Below, in pieces: positions 20,641 to 33,463 of a stretch of DNA of 64,000 nucleotides. This DNA is from Mytilus edulis (Eukaryota > Mollusca > Bivalvia > Mytilida > Mytilidae): positions 27,107,133-27,171,132 of the forward strand of contig NC_092346.1 of assembly GCF_963676685.1 (NCBI RefSeq), given 5' to 3'. The first letter of the stretch is position 1. Each line of letters opens with the position of its first letter. The notes beneath the pieces are model-generated. The model was given only the letters and a program-made list of their open reading frames with translations. It ran no database searches and was not told where the DNA came from. Made by a program: the position numbers and the translations under genes.

Positions 20641-23029
20641 TATAACAAATAATTTGCCGAAAAATTTTACTGTAGTAAGTAATCAGTATTATGAATAGAT
20701 TCTACATGTCCCGATATCTCATGACAAAACATATGCTATAGCTATATATATTAGGAAACTGTTAAAAGAAAATAAAGAAAAAAGGGATCAGCAAGACAAG
20801 ATCTTCAAAAGTGCAGCTATCCAAAATTATCGGTTGACTCCTTGAAGGAACTCAAATGACGAATTTTATCATTTTTGTTTTGTTTTTACGTACTATCTTG
20901 AAAACTATAATGAAAAGATAGATTTCTAAAATGCAAAATTGATCAATAAGTACTACATATCTACAAATAGGTCAAATAGAAGAAATTGTTAGTCCGCTCC
21001 CTGTAAGTATTATTGAGAACTTTAGATTGACAGAAAGACAAAATCTATTTGATTGAAGAGGTATGTCAACTTCTAATATGAGTTCTTGTCCTTTAAGATG
21101 AATTTTTATGACCCATCCCCATCTAGGGGGCATTATTTTGGTCTGTGTGTCCGTTCGTTTGTTCAGTCGTTCTTTCGTCTGGCTGTCTGTCTGTCCCACT
21201 ACAGATTTAAGGTTTTGGTCAAGTTAGTTTTTGATGTAGTTTAAGTCCAATTAATTCGAAACTTAGTTCACACATTGCATATGTTATAACATTTCTTATG
21301 CTTATGTTAAATTAGAGTTTTGATCCCAGTTTCTCGGTCCACAAAGCAAATAAAAGTGCTAGTGGAGGTTAAAGTGTTTTTTTTTAAAGTTTTTGGCCTG
21401 GGTAGTTTTTCAGTTTTTGATAAAATTGAAATCCAATCAACTTGAAACTTAGTACATAAGGTCCCTATGATATGATCTTCCCAATTTAAACGACAATTAA
21501 TAGTTTTGACCTCCATTTCACGGTCTACTGAGCATAGAGAATGGTAATGGGAGTGGGTCATCTATGTACTATGAACACACTCTTTTTCCTTTTTAGTTTT
21601 GTTTTTGGAACCAAAGGTATGTTTGCATAAGAAAACTTCAAACAGCAAAAATTATCAGCTTTACTAGATGTACAAATAGATCATATCTGAAATTGATAGT
21701 TAACTTAAATGATATTTTATCCATTTTTGAAAATCAAAAGCAGAGAGACCATAAACAACAAAAAATAATCAGTCAAACATCTACTCTATATATAATCTTG
21801 GAGAGTCCACCCAGGTATTTATGAAGTTGCACCGAATGATCAAGTTGAGAGACATTATAAGACTCTTAATTTCTAACCTGAAGTTCATCCTCGGAGTGAC
21901 ACTGAGAAATTAAAATATCTAGAAAAAAAGAGTGTACTATCTCCTTGAAATTTTTGGACTGTGTCAGAATAATATATCAAATAAAGTAAATTTTCCTTTT
22001 CTTGTGTTGGACATTTATTATGTTTTTACTTTCTGTTTTAAACAATCAAGGATTTCTTGTTTTATGTATTGATATACTATTGCCAGAGTTTAATGAAATT
22101 TTGATGTTAGTTAATTAAATAAATGTGCTATTGAATTATTTGAACATTCTTACCATGAACATTTTGACGGAAAGGAATTTGAACAGGGAAGTAAAATGTC
22201 CAATATCTGGGACACTTACGTATATTATTGATTCAAATAGAAATTCTTATCCCAAGAGTTAAATGTCTGTGTATGAATATAAATTTGATACATTAATATA
22301 TTTTTTTTATTTAAATGCGTGTTTTTTTCATACTTACTTAAAAACACTCAACAATTTTTAAAGAATCTCCAATGTGTGTAATCACACAAATCTGATAAAT
22401 ATTGTTTTTACATTCAATTAAAACAACTTTCATATTTTTTTTATTTATTAAACATCTTTAAAAAAAATATCAATTTTGAAAAAGTTTTAGTATAACTTAG
22501 TTAAACTTTTTTAATTACAGTACATGTAACTCCTCAAGACAGATGAAAAACTGCATGATTTAAATTATAGAAACAAAACATTATTTGAATCTGGAATAAT
22601 TTTGAATTCTGGAAAATTGATAAGAAATGTATGATGAAAATAAACCAAATTAACGAGACACTGAGGGGGAGGGGGTAGTTAGTTTATACAGAAATAAAAG
22701 CAAAAGTAATTTGAATCTAAGTCGTGCAAGAAGGGCTAAACCCCTAAAGTTGGTTAGTTTTCATCATACATTTCTTTTCGGTTTAACATAGTTTGAAATT
22801 ATTCCAGAATCAAATATTTGCTTTTTTAAAAGTTCAATTACTTCTTAAAAAGGAAACATGTTTGGACAAGACATTTCATTCAGAAATACTTGTGATAATA
22901 CTATTAAGGCAAAAATATATTTTTTTGGCACCTCCCCTAAAAATTAATAAAGCTCTGACCGCTTAAATAAACACTATTTGTATTTTCAGTCAATTTAGGT
23001 AAAAAAAATTCATAATCTTCGTGCGTTTT
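20641..23029. repeat. Upstream flank of TRIM A, with mollusc-type repeats
   Basis: About 21000-21570 holds two imperfect units with CCCATCCCCATCTAGGGGGC, TCTGTCTGTCCCAC, AAGTCCAATTAATT and TTCACGGTC phrases, shared with 32410-32835 and 54990-55490. The rest, to 23029, is AT-rich and colinear with unit C. No gene found. Confidence 0.6.
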
Positions 23030-23599
23030 TGGCATATTTAACCTGCGGCCGCCATCAACTATCCAAACAGTTTTTATATTGATGAATTCTATATCAAAAT
23101 TGGAATCTTTTGGTTACAAAACATTTTGGATCGTAGATGGCGGCCAAAGTTTTCTTAAAGCTTTTAGGTCTGAAAATTGCACACAAAATCGACCTATTTT
23201 GACAAAATGTCTAAAATAGGGGGGGGGGGATGGCTACTTTGGAGAATTTTGTATACCTAAACTACATAAGTGTCCTTACAAACTACGGTATATTGCTGGG
23301 TGTTCCAAGTGCTCCACGGAACCTCTTTGTAAATTATTAACGTATATTTGATCAGCAATCGAAGACAAGCTTCAAAGTTATTGTGAAACTGCTTATTTAG
23401 AGGTGGAGTGAATCAGATGTAGATACTTAAAAATTCCAAGGATCTTTTAGAGCACATACAATCTAACTCTCTTTCATCTTGCAATAGTATTAAAACATTT
23501 GCGGCTTTTCTACACTTTACACAAGTATTCCACATTCCAAACTTAAAGACAAATTGAAAGAGTTGGTATTGCTTTATTGCATGAAAATGAATGGCCAAC
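23030..23599 (+). pseudogene. Reverse-transcriptase element fragment, 5' part, in unit A
   Basis: Short broken frames (for example KCPYKLRYIAG-like, near 23270-23320) match the upstream part of the element at 56900-58377. Homology stops at 23599, before the catalytic region. Many frameshifts. Confidence 0.6.
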
Positions 23600-26212
23600 T
23601 TTGAACGAACAATTGTCGGGTCATATTAGGACCGCAATTTTTTTTTTGCGGTCGTAATAAATGTCTCCTGCTCAGTTATATGCATTGGATACAGTAAGTC
23701 TACCTTGCACTGTATCAGTGCGTGAACCGGTGACAAAATATTATCGCCCCTGTAAACAGTGGGCTCTTCTGACTAGAGGTAATCGGTAAAGAACAGCGGA
23801 AAATGGTGTACATTGTTTACGAGCTTGAAATGAGCTAACACAGACGAACTGAGACGTGTCAACGTAATGTGAATATGATAATGCACCAGGTAAATTATTA
23901 ATTGTTAAGTTTATCACATCATCGTATCTTCATATGATAGGTAAATAAGTGAATTTTCGATTTTAAGTGTCGTCAGGGTTCAAACCTGGAATCATGCCAA
24001 CCTTTCATAATTTTTTTTTAATACTAACCTATAGTCGGAACATCTTGATTTTCTCCCAATTTGTAAAGTTAATTATGCTGCTTGACATATATTTTTTTGG
24101 GGAAAAAAATTGATATGCAGTCAAATGTGGCAGTTTTTAATATTTGTTGCTATGTGAAATAAAGGGAAGTAAATTAAAGTAAAAGAAGGCGCGCTTTTTC
24201 AAATAGTAAACAATTTAATTCAGATGCATAGTATTTTGTCAAATGATAAAGAATATCGTAGAAACTTGCTAGAAATTCATCTAATTTATAAAAGATATAC
24301 AACATGACATACTGAAATCTGAAAAGGGGTAAAACCACCATACCTTGAACAAATTCAGTTAAAAAAAGGGGGGGGGGTGGTAAAATGCTACGAAATTTAG
24401 ATTTTATTTATTTTTTGTCGACAGCCATAAGATGATTTGACATGTTACTAACTACATTTTCAATTTCATTGTAAAGTAAAATTGGCTTTTTTTGGGGTCT
24501 CTGTTTATTGTGGTCTGATGTTTTTAGGTTCTCTTTGGATTGCCAAATAATATTATAATCATCTAATTGAATGTTCAAATTATTTTGCAGCGATGGTGTG
24601 TATGGAAGGAAGACTGTCATAAAACCCAACAGTTCCGGATGGCCCTTTAAATAATTGCTTAACATCAATAGCGATGTAAGATTCAAGTGTTTGATTTAGC
24701 ACAAGTTTAGCCAGGTTTTCCTTATAATTGTGGCAGAAAAACCACTAGACAGTGTCATGCATTGAAAGGATATCAAACGGATATTTTATGGAATGATTCT
24801 CGTACATATAAAATCATATGCATAGGAATGTGGAGCTAGTGTCTTTCATGCAGCAATTTTTAATTTCCAATATAAACTCTGAAAAGACAAGAGCATAGAA
24901 ATGTATACCAATGAGAAACATTCTTTGTGAATAAAATCATTCCAAAACTTAAATGTGTCATTAGTGTTGCATTATTTATCAGTAGAGATAATCAGATTCC
25001 AGTAAGATTGTCCAACTGATGGTTTTTGTTTGTAATCGTTTTTGTAAATCTTAGTTGTTTTGACAATCCGGGCTGTGCATGTTGCCCGGCTGACCCTTTC
25101 AGTGTGAGACAATGTTTTGTTTATGATAAACAAAATCACTGATTCAAGACTGGAGCGGACCCCTTTTAGGCAGTTAGTGCGAATCCTTTAGGTTTAAACC
25201 ATTACATGCAATACGGGGGGAGGGGGAAGATTCTTTTTTACCGAGTCAAACATTTTTCCTAATTATAATACATTGAGATTTAATATATACTTTGCTATAT
25301 GTAGTGTGTATATTAAAGTATTGCCAACAAAATTCATCAAACTTGGGATCATAATATTGTTTAAGAAAAACCCTTACCCCCTGTACATCATAAAAGTTCA
25401 TAATCTTCTGCAGCACACGTGCATGGTTAATTCGGATCACATATTTTCTATTCCGATGTTATAAGAATTCGAAGGTTCATATCATTTACAATATCATTCA
25501 AAAAATTTCTGGGATTTTTTTTTACTATCAACGTTGAACCTCGAGGTTACATTGTAGTAAAAAAAAAATCCAATAAAAACGTTGAATGTAAATGATATGC
25601 ACCTTTAAATCTTATATTGTAGGACTCATGTTGTTCAAACATAATGTGTTGATCAATTATGTTATGATGATTTTGATAAACTTCACATTAGGTAATCTTT
25701 CACGTATATTGATTACATTATATCGAGTTGTCCCAACGATATACTTGTCGGTGTGCTCGATCATACGAATTTACCGACATTCATATAGACAAAATGACAC
25801 AACTTTGAAAAATTCTTGTGACGAAACTACATTTCGGAACACGTTAAAAATTGGATACCCATAAAGCTACATTATTAAGGTTTGATATATATTTTTTTCA
25901 AAAAAAAAGAAAAATATGCAGTCAAATCTGGCAGTTTTTTACACACCCCTATGTTGAACAATAGGTTGTTCAATTAACAGCATGTTTGGCAATTAAAAAA
26001 TCATATATTAACACATTTAGCTTTAACATTTACTTTATTTATAGTGGTTGTATAAAAGTTATATAATGGTTTTGTGTTTTAAGAGATATTCATCCCTATG
26101 CATATCGGGTTTTATGCGTAAATTGTCTCTCCTGTTCTTAGACCTTTTCTATCTCTTTCATAAGAAGAGTGACTTTTCTATTGTTCTAGTGTCACTGGAA
26201 ATCCCACTGTGT
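23600..26212. other. Spacer between TRIM units A and B
   Basis: No gene is supported; ORFs at 24408-24686 (minus) and 25592-25864 (plus) are not recognisable. It holds G and T homopolymer runs, a small hairpin GACCGCAA/TTGCGGTC near 23628-23650, and an imperfect palindrome with ATTTTTTTTTACTA / TAGTAAAAAAAAAAT arms near 25513-25571. Two similar ATATGCAGTCAAAT.TGGCAG phrases (about 24113 and 25914) hint at a small duplication. Confidence 0.4.
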
Positions 26213-27085
26213 ATAAGCCAATCAATATGTGGAATTTTAACGTGAAGTATAATAAAACTATATTATACTCCAAGTAACTGACGAAAAATGTCTGTCCTTC
26301 TATTGAGCTCAAACTAGCCAACGTATGGCATGTGTCTTTTAGGGTTTATGATATATATATATAATCTGTTTGAAATAACTAGATTATACATTTGTAGTAA
26401 TAAATCAGAGAATATGCACAGCAGACTGACTGACTGGTTGCTTTTAACAGTACTACACAATCATTTTAAATTAACATATTTTGCCAAAAAAGCATACTGT
26501 CATATTAGGCCCGGGAAATAAAGATTTGGCAAAAATAGACCCGGGATTTCAGGATTGTACCGATCCCATATCTATCTTGTCTATTCTTTGAAAAAAAGAA
26601 GAACCTATCATGCACTTTTTATTATGGTTTGATCTAGTTCTCAGATATAATAAACAATAGGTCAATTATTATATTTAGTGTATGGAACAAACAAAGTTGT
26701 ACATATAAAAAGAAGATGTGGTATGATTGCCAATGCCGGAGACTTCTGTCTACAAGAGACCAAAATGACACAGAAATTAATAACCGTACGGCCTTCAACA
26801 ATGAGCCATGTCTGCCTGGCTGCGGTTATATTACATTGGCCTCAATTTCATTGCTCAATGTTGATTTTGTGGTTGGATGTCAGGCACTGCAAGCAACAGG
26901 ACCACTATATTTGGTGAATATAATGATTATAGGGTGTACATGTCTGTCTGGCTTGGTTTATTTTACTCACTCGGCTCTGACCTTGATAATGTTAAGTTTA
27001 TGTATTAAAACCTTCACATTAAAGACTTTCATCTGCATTTGTTTGCACCTGTTGTTCAGGGGTTGTCGTTTGTTGTGGTTCACAA

Positions 27086-28207
27086 CAGTCAGGATCCTAC
27101 TACTTCAAAACTATCTCCCTATTACGCCAGTTCATTTTCACAATCGTAGAAATGGAAGCCATTGTAGATATTGTAGGGATGATGCGCTACCAATTTTGCT
27201 CTTGGAAACCGATAAATTTATCCACATTGCACCAGTACGATCCTTATATGTCATTTGCATTTTAAAAGACAAATGTATCAACTCGCTAATGAGCATCAGT
27301 TAATGATCTTGTCTGCATTGATTCAACTTAAAACTATTGTCTGATCGGTTGTCAGGTGGAATTTTAGAAAATTCATAAACATTTAAAAAAATTCTAATTA
27401 AATATTTCGTGGAAGGGCAGACTAGATTTTTTTAGTGGTTGAAGACTATAAACCCTAGTTTTCACACAACATTGAAAAAATTATAATTTATCGAAGATAT
27501 GCATTTTCATCATCCAACTTGAAAGACTGTCGTCAAATACTTTTAGTAAAAAAATAGCTATTCGAACACACCTACTCTGTTTTTGTGATTCATTAAATAG
27601 GTATTTTACTTGACCCATATATTTTAACTTTTAGTACTGTAATTGTTTTAATTTATAAAGTCGACCTGTAGCTTTGATATATAAAAATAATAGAATCTGA
27701 AGCGAGACGATGTATGAAATATTCTTGCTTTGTACGATATCAAGACAAAATATTCAACTCAAACATGGCCTAACACAAAAAGGTGCACTCGATTTTCTCT
27801 TTTCGATACTATTGTTACCCATTTTTTTGGAATTTTTTCTTGAGTCATATATAGAAGGGCAGACACGAAAATTACTGAACTTATAGAATAATATGTTTTC
27901 CGTCCGTGGTAATTTTTTTTTTTAATCGGAGGATATGCATTTTCTACATCCAACTTGAAAGATACTCATGTCGTCGACCTGATATCTAATTGTTCTGCTT
28001 AACTATGTACTAGACAAATTGAAAACTTATGCAAATGGTGTTTTTAAAATAAAGCACTTCGTTATTGAGAAGAAAATTACAATTTTGTTTGTTTCTATTG
28101 ACTTTTAAGTTTTTTGTCACTATACTAAACATTACAGTACACATTTATCGCCTTCTCTAACAAAGAGCTTCGATTCTTTTGTTCTATTTCAACCGGGTTT
28201 CCGACTG
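27086..28207. mobile_element. 1122-bp non-autonomous DNA element, CAGTC ends
   Basis: Absent from units A and C (GTTCACAAGTG there). Starts CAGTCAGGA and ends TTTCCGACTG, flanked by ACAA on both sides (27082-27085, 28208-28211). It contains an internal direct repeat (GATATGCATTTTC, then CATCCAACTTGAAAGA). No transposase-like frame. The class is not assigned. Confidence 0.75.
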
Positions 28208-28248
28208 ACAAGTGTTTATCCTTTCTTGTTTTTTTTGTGTTTGGATTA

Positions 28249-28571
28249 GGGAGCTACCATTTGATTTTTATGGGGGGGGGGGGGGGGGGGGGGGGGGGGC
28301 TAGGATGAAAAATTTTGTCCTGCATTTTTTTTAGCTGTAATCTCTGTCCTGCAATTTATTTTTCACTCTGTTTGGTCCTGCTTTTTTTTTTAGTTTATCC
28401 CGACTTTTTTTTTACCTAAATTATCGTCCTGACATTTTTTTTTTGGCAATTGTCTCATCCTGCCTTTTTTTTTACTCAAAACTCCTGTCCTGCCTATTTT
28501 TTCAAATTTCATCCTAGCCCCCCCCCCCCCCCCCCCCCCCTCCCCCCTATAAAAATCAAATGGTAGCTCCC
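28249..28571. mobile_element. MITE GGGAGCTACCATTTGA with G and C runs
   Basis: TIRs GGGAGCTACCATTTGATTTT and its inverse, flanked by TTA (28246-28248, 28572-28574); the site is empty in A and C. A run of 28 G follows the left TIR and a 23-C run precedes the right one, so the arms can pair further. The interior repeats TCCTGC-T(n) phrases. TTA duplication and GGG ends suggest a PIF/Harbinger-type MITE. Confidence 0.85.
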
Positions 28572-28984
28572 TTAGTGTTGGTTTTTCTGTTTGAATTGTT
28601 TTACACTAGTCATTCTGGGGCCCTTTGTAGCTTGATGTTCAGTGTTAGCCAATGCTCTGTTTGGAGGCTGTACTTTGACTATTGTACTTTGACCTATGAT
28701 TGTTTACTTTTCATACATTGTGACTTGGATGGAGAGTTGTCTAATTAGCATACCACTTCTACTTATTTCTATTTCAACATAAATTCAGGCATAAGTAAAT
28801 TAGGCGAGACATTTCAGAGTGTACACTGCCTTGACAGGAAGGTTAACATAGTAAAGTTTAGTTTCAGTATCGAGAATATTTACACCACAACCAGTTTATC
28901 TTAATACGAACATAGTCTCAGACATTTAAATTATTTGATTTGCATGAAGGTAAAAACTGAAAGTCTTTCTGATGCATACTATTA

Positions 28985-30058
28985 ACTGTTTATACTACAC
29001 TCTTTCTATTTGAGCAGTCAAAAATGCGTTGACCTTCTATGTCATATACAGTCACTGACATAATATCACTTTTCCTCATGAATATTTAAACAGAAATTGT
29101 CGAAATTATATAAACAATAATAGTGCATTGACTATTGTCTTTATACTGCAATATAAAAAAAAACCATTTTCAATTGTTGTTTAGTGGGTTAATGTTATTT
29201 ATTTGATTTATATATTAGGAAAATCCCCCTTTAAAAAGGCCTCATATCACACAGGCGGAGAAATATACAACACGATGAAATGTACACCATTACCTGTTGA
29301 AAACCGCAATCAATAGTGAACGAATTCGTTGGTTTACAGACTAAAATATCAACAATAAACATAAAACATAATGATTTATAGGTTGCAAACAAAAAATATT
29401 AATAAGTGAAATATGTTTTCCCAAAAATTGTAAAAGAAACAAGTTTAAGTCGTTAAACGCATCGTTGGTTACATGTTGAAGAGGTCCTATGAATAATTAA
29501 ACATAATTTTGACAATTTCTATTTAAATATTCATGAGGAAAAGTGATATCAGGTCAGTGACTGTATATGAAATAGAAATATACGATCAACGCATTTTGAG
29601 AGCTCAAATAGAACGAGTGCAGTATAAATTTATTTATTCATACGACCTCTACAACCTGTTCTTGCTTCCAATGTAAACAACGATGCGTTTAACGACACAA
29701 ACTTGTTTCTTTTACAAGTTTTGGAAAAAACGTATTTCACCTGTTAATATTTTTTGTTTGCAACATATAAATCATTGTTTTATGTTTATTGTTGATATTT
29801 TAGTCTAAAAACAAACGAATTCGTTCACCGTTGATTGCGGTTTTCAACAGGTAATGATGTACATTTCATCGTGTTGTATATTTCTCCGGCTGTGTGATAT
29901 GAGGCCTTTTTTTTCAAATGTTTTTTTTTAGATTGCAGTATGAAGACAATTATAGTGCATTGACTTGGCATATCAAAGATATAAGGATTCGGCCCGAACC
30001 GTTTCTAAGCCTCATCCTTATATCGTTGATTTGTCAAGTCAATGCATTATTATTGTCT
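28985..30058. mobile_element. Insertion made of rearranged inverted repeats
   Basis: Present only in unit B, between GCATACTATTA and TTTTCCTTTTTT. It contains three inverted pairs: 28995-29110 with 29505-29630, 29228-29500 with 29640-29915, and 29112-29154 with 29932-29965. It ends in a palindrome (29956-29988 with 30014-30046) around GGATTCGGCCCGAACC. The arms are not in simple mirror order. No coding frame. Confidence 0.7.
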
Positions 30059-30268
30059 ATTTTCCTTTTTTGAATAATATGTTATGTATTCAGAAAAATA
30101 GGATAAAAATGTTTTAAATATTAAATATATATGAAAAAGTGAACACATATGTATTTTAATAATTAAGGATTTATATGCCTTAATAAGGAAAATGAAATGT
30201 CCTTTAAATGATTAAACACTATATGTCTAGATACAATTCTATTCAAAATAATAAAATAAAAGAGCATT

Positions 30269-31978
30269 TCATACTTTATAAACAAAACATGTCTGATATG
30301 ATTGCTCATTTTTCTCACCACTTATATGACTTGACACTATCATCAATCCAGTTTCTCTGTTGATGTCTATAGCATAAGGATGTTTGATTCCATCAGCATC
30401 TGATAGTATTGTCTTACAGACCTTACCATCTGGTGATACTACCAGTATACTGTTGTTTCTAACAGACGCTATATAAACAAAACCATTTTTGTCTAATGTA
30501 AGTCCTAGTGGTCTGGCAATGTCTTGAGGCTGAAATGTCCACAGAAGTTCTCCTGTAACTTTGTAACAGCAAAGTTTATTTGCACTGTTATTGGTACCAT
30601 AGATATTTCCTTGGAACAATGAAATACAAAACACTCCTCTTATTCCTTCTAAGATTGTATGAGACATGTCATTCAGATTCACTGTAGTACACCAGCTGCT
30701 ACTATCACTGATGACCAAATTTTTACCATCACTTGCTACTCCAAAACAGTTGTGAGTAAGTTTAATTGATTGAATAATTTCACTTCTATCTACATCCACC
30801 AGGACTGTCCGGTTTCTTGGTCCTAATGCGACAGCCACTGTATTATTCATGACAAGGCAATCATCATATGGACGCTCTGTGAATGTTACTACTTTTCTGA
30901 TAAAAATGCCATTATTACTGAACAACAGAAGTTGGTTTTTGTTGCTATCAAGTATTATAAATTTACCATCAGGTAATATAAGACAGGCAGTTATATTTAC
31001 AGACTTTATATCTTTTGGAATTGTCAGTCTTGTCAACAAGGATGGTTTTATTTCTTCCACTCCAGGAACTTTTGGAATCATGTGCTGGGCTTGATCTTTT
31101 CTTTCAGCATTTATTTTTAGAGTAGAAGTGGTGGTATTGATATTGATAATTCCAAATGAATTGACATCTTGTAAAAATGATTGTAAAACAGATGAAAGGT
31201 TGACCTCTAGATTTTGTTCAATGAAGTGGTCTCCACTTTCTAAATCTTCTATATATTTTGTCGTTTGTGATGTAATTTTCTCAATCTCTCTTAGAGCAAT
31301 AAACTTTTGCAACTCTGTAGTATATTGTGTCGTTTCGGAAAACTGGCTCTGCATTTTGTTTATCTGACTGGCTTGCTGTTCCATTTGTTCCACGAGAGTG
31401 GCCATGTTAAATCTCAACTTTAAATGTTTAGACTCCAAGTCATTAAGTAAGTCTTGCTCTAATTTGTTTAAGTAATCATCAATCGACTTCCTCATATACC
31501 GTATTTTCTCAATGGCTTTGGTGTTCTGAATATTGGTTGTAGTGATCCTGGTTTGCAGATAGTTTATGGCTGTATCTATGTTTTCCTTCACATCCTTTAA
31601 ATCTGTTTCAAAAAGTTGCATTGAGGCAGATGATTTGACTTGCTGAAGGATATCCGACAAAGGTTTCATTTCTTGACACATCTTGTGTTTATCAGTGACA
31701 CACTGAACACAGCATGGACAGGAATGGAAAGAACAGTAAAGCTCAAACTTCTTCTTGTGGTCTCGGCACTGGCTACTTATTTCTTGCATGAAAGTAGGTA
31801 ACTTTTGGTAGTCATCAGCTGACATGGTTTTATGGCTCTTAGACAGATGTGACTTGCTGTGAGGTTTTTCACAGTCTGCACAAAAGAAAACCTCACATTC
31901 TGTGCACCATGTGACTGCTGACTTGCAGATTCCATCGTCATTGCAAATTGTACAAAGTTGCTTGACTGATGAAGCCAT
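30269..31978 (-). CDS. B-box/coiled-coil/propeller TRIM-like protein, copy B
   Basis: 569 residues in one exon with the same plan as copy A: B-box-like modules at about 9-49 and 68-100, coiled coil to about 240, propeller from about 300. No RING. The first zinc module carries an additional Cys (CNDDGICKSAV). The coiled coil is the most diverged of the three (LKLRFNMATLVEQMEQQASQ), whereas the IININTTTSTLK segment is shared with copy C against copy A. The splice-acceptor-like ATATATTTCAG before the ATG is kept. The frame is intact, which argues for selection or recent duplication. Confidence 0.92.
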   Translation of the reverse strand: MASSVKQLCTICNDDGICKSAVTWCTECEVFFCADCEKPHSKSHLSKSHKTMSADDYQKLPTFMQEISSQCRDHKKKFELYCSFHSCPCCVQCVTDKHKMCQEMKPLSDILQQVKSSASMQLFETDLKDVKENIDTAINYLQTRITTTNIQNTKAIEKIRYMRKSIDDYLNKLEQDLLNDLESKHLKLRFNMATLVEQMEQQASQINKMQSQFSETTQYTTELQKFIALREIEKITSQTTKYIEDLESGDHFIEQNLEVNLSSVLQSFLQDVNSFGIININTTTSTLKINAERKDQAQHMIPKVPGVEEIKPSLLTRLTIPKDIKSVNITACLILPDGKFIILDSNKNQLLLFSNNGIFIRKVVTFTERPYDDCLVMNNTVAVALGPRNRTVLVDVDRSEIIQSIKLTHNCFGVASDGKNLVISDSSSWCTTVNLNDMSHTILEGIRGVFCISLFQGNIYGTNNSANKLCCYKVTGELLWTFQPQDIARPLGLTLDKNGFVYIASVRNNSILVVSPDGKVCKTILSDADGIKHPYAIDINRETGLMIVSSHISGEKNEQSYQTCFVYKV

Positions 31979-32835
31979 TACTTTTTCTCTTTACATCTGA
32001 AATATATGGGGGAAAGCTCTATAAATATGAATGAGTTATATATAACAAATAATTTGCCCAAAATATTACTGTATTAAGTAATCAGTATTATGAATAGATT
32101 CTACAAATCCCGATATCTCATGACAAAACATATGCTATAGCTATATATATTAGGAAACTGTAAAAAGAAAAAAAAAGAAAAATAGGGATCAGCAAGACAA
32201 AATCTTCGAAAGTGCAGCTATCCAAAATTATCAGTTGGATCTTTGAAGGAACTTAAATGACGACTGTTATCATTTTTGTTTTTTTTACGTAATATCTTGA
32301 AAACTATAATGAAAAGATAGATTTCTAAAATGCAAAATTGAACATAAGTACTACATATCTACAAATAGAAGAAATTGTTAGTCCGCTCCCTGCAAGAATT
32401 ATTGAGAACTTTAGATTGACCGAAAGACAAAATCTATTTGATTGGAGAGGTATGTCAACTTCTCATATGAGTTATTGTCCTTTAAGATGGATTTTTATGT
32501 CCCATCCCCATCTAGGGGGCATTATTTTTGTCGGTCTGTGTGTCCGTTCGTTTGTTCAGTTGTTCTTCGTCTGTCTGTCCCACTACAGATTTAGTTTTTG
32601 ATGTACTTAGTTTAAGTCCAATTAATTTGAAACTTAGTTCACACATTGCATATGCTATAACCTTTCTTATGCTTATGCTAAATTCGAGTTTTGATCCCAG
32701 TTTCACGGTCCTCTAAACATAGCAAATGAAAGTGCTAGTGGAGGTTAAAGTGTTTTTTAAAGTTTTTGGTCAGGGTAGTTTATCAGTTTTTGATAAAATT
32801 TGTAAAATTTGAAACTTTGTACGTATGGTCCCTAT
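31979..32835. repeat. Upstream flank of TRIM B, cut by the gypsy LTR
   Basis: Colinear with 20579-21480 of unit A. The last bases are GGTCCCTAT, after which the LTR starts; in units A and C the same phrase runs on to GATATGATC. Confidence 0.7.
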
Positions 32836-33443
32836 TGTTGTGTCAAAGCTAATTAACTTAATCGTGATAGAAGTTATTACGTTGTTTTATGCAAATAGTT
32901 TGTGCAGTTCATTTTTATATTTCATAATTCCCGCAATATTTTGGTAATGATTTTACCGGGAGTTCGTAGCACATTTTAGGTTGTCATTCGCGACTCAGAT
33001 GTTATGCGGAGTAATTTTCATAGGAACTGCATAACATATCATTTATATATGTTAAAGTTATACAGAATTACCTTTTACACATTCATTTATAACGATAATC
33101 TTTCATAATTGTAGTCTTTTGCTACACAGCGTTCATGTTTACATTGTAACCGTTAACCGGAAGTAGGGAATATCTATTTTTGTGTATTCACTTTGTAAAC
33201 TAGGTCGACTATAGTCAGTTTCAAATTTGGATTGCCAACGATCAGCTGCTTTCAGAAACGAACGTTAACCTCAGAATATATATAACTTCACAGATTAGTT
33301 ATTTTATAGGTAATTAAATACTATTTATTGTAAATTGCAATACATTTCACATTTATTTTGTTATAATAAACGGAATATATTTTACACCAGTTTTTCATTA
33401 ATTGCTTTAAAATATGTAAACTTAATAAACGATCGGCGCTACA
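32836..33443 (+). repeat. 5' LTR (type Y, 608 bp)
   Basis: Begins TGTTGTGTCAAAGC and ends GATCGGCGCTACA. It differs from both 3' LTRs in the window at many shared positions: TTACCGGGAG instead of TTAGCGGGAG, GTTATACAG instead of GTTGTATGG, ACGTTAACCTCAG instead of ACTTCAG, and lack of CACATAGAGACTATTTAAA. Confidence 0.92.
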
Positions 33444-33445
33444 AT

Positions 33446-33463
33446 TGGTGACAGCGGTGAACG
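33446..33463 (+). promoter_or_regulatory. Primer-binding site
   Basis: TGGTGACAGCGGTGAACG starts two bases after the LTR and opens with TGG, complementary to a tRNA CCA end. I cannot say which tRNA. Confidence 0.7.

Larger units (their letters stand above)
15409..23599. repeat. TRIM segmental unit A
   Basis: Colinear with 26213-32835 (unit B) and 50948-57469 (unit C). Each unit carries low-copy mollusc repeat sequence, a LINE remnant (lost in B), one B-box/propeller gene on the minus strand and its upstream repeats. Left homology with B begins near ATAAGCCAATCAAT. Homology with C runs to 23599. Confidence 0.85.
26213..32835. repeat. TRIM segmental unit B
   Basis: Colinear with units A and C. 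B-specific events are an 1122-bp insertion (27086-28207), a MITE (28249-28571), an inverted-repeat insertion (28985-30058), loss of the LINE remnant, and truncation on the right by the gypsy 5' LTR at 32836. Units A and C continue past that point (GGTCCCTAT followed by GATATGATC). Confidence 0.85.

Noticed and set aside
24408-24686. 92-codon minus-strand ORF between TRIM units A and B
   Set aside because: No family, no splice or promoter context, and low-complexity surroundings; length is within chance for AT-rich DNA.
26716-27303. 195-codon plus-strand ORF in unit B
   Set aside because: Its first part is dispersed repeat shared by units A and C, where the frame is broken or shorter; its end lies in the CAGTC-ended insertion.
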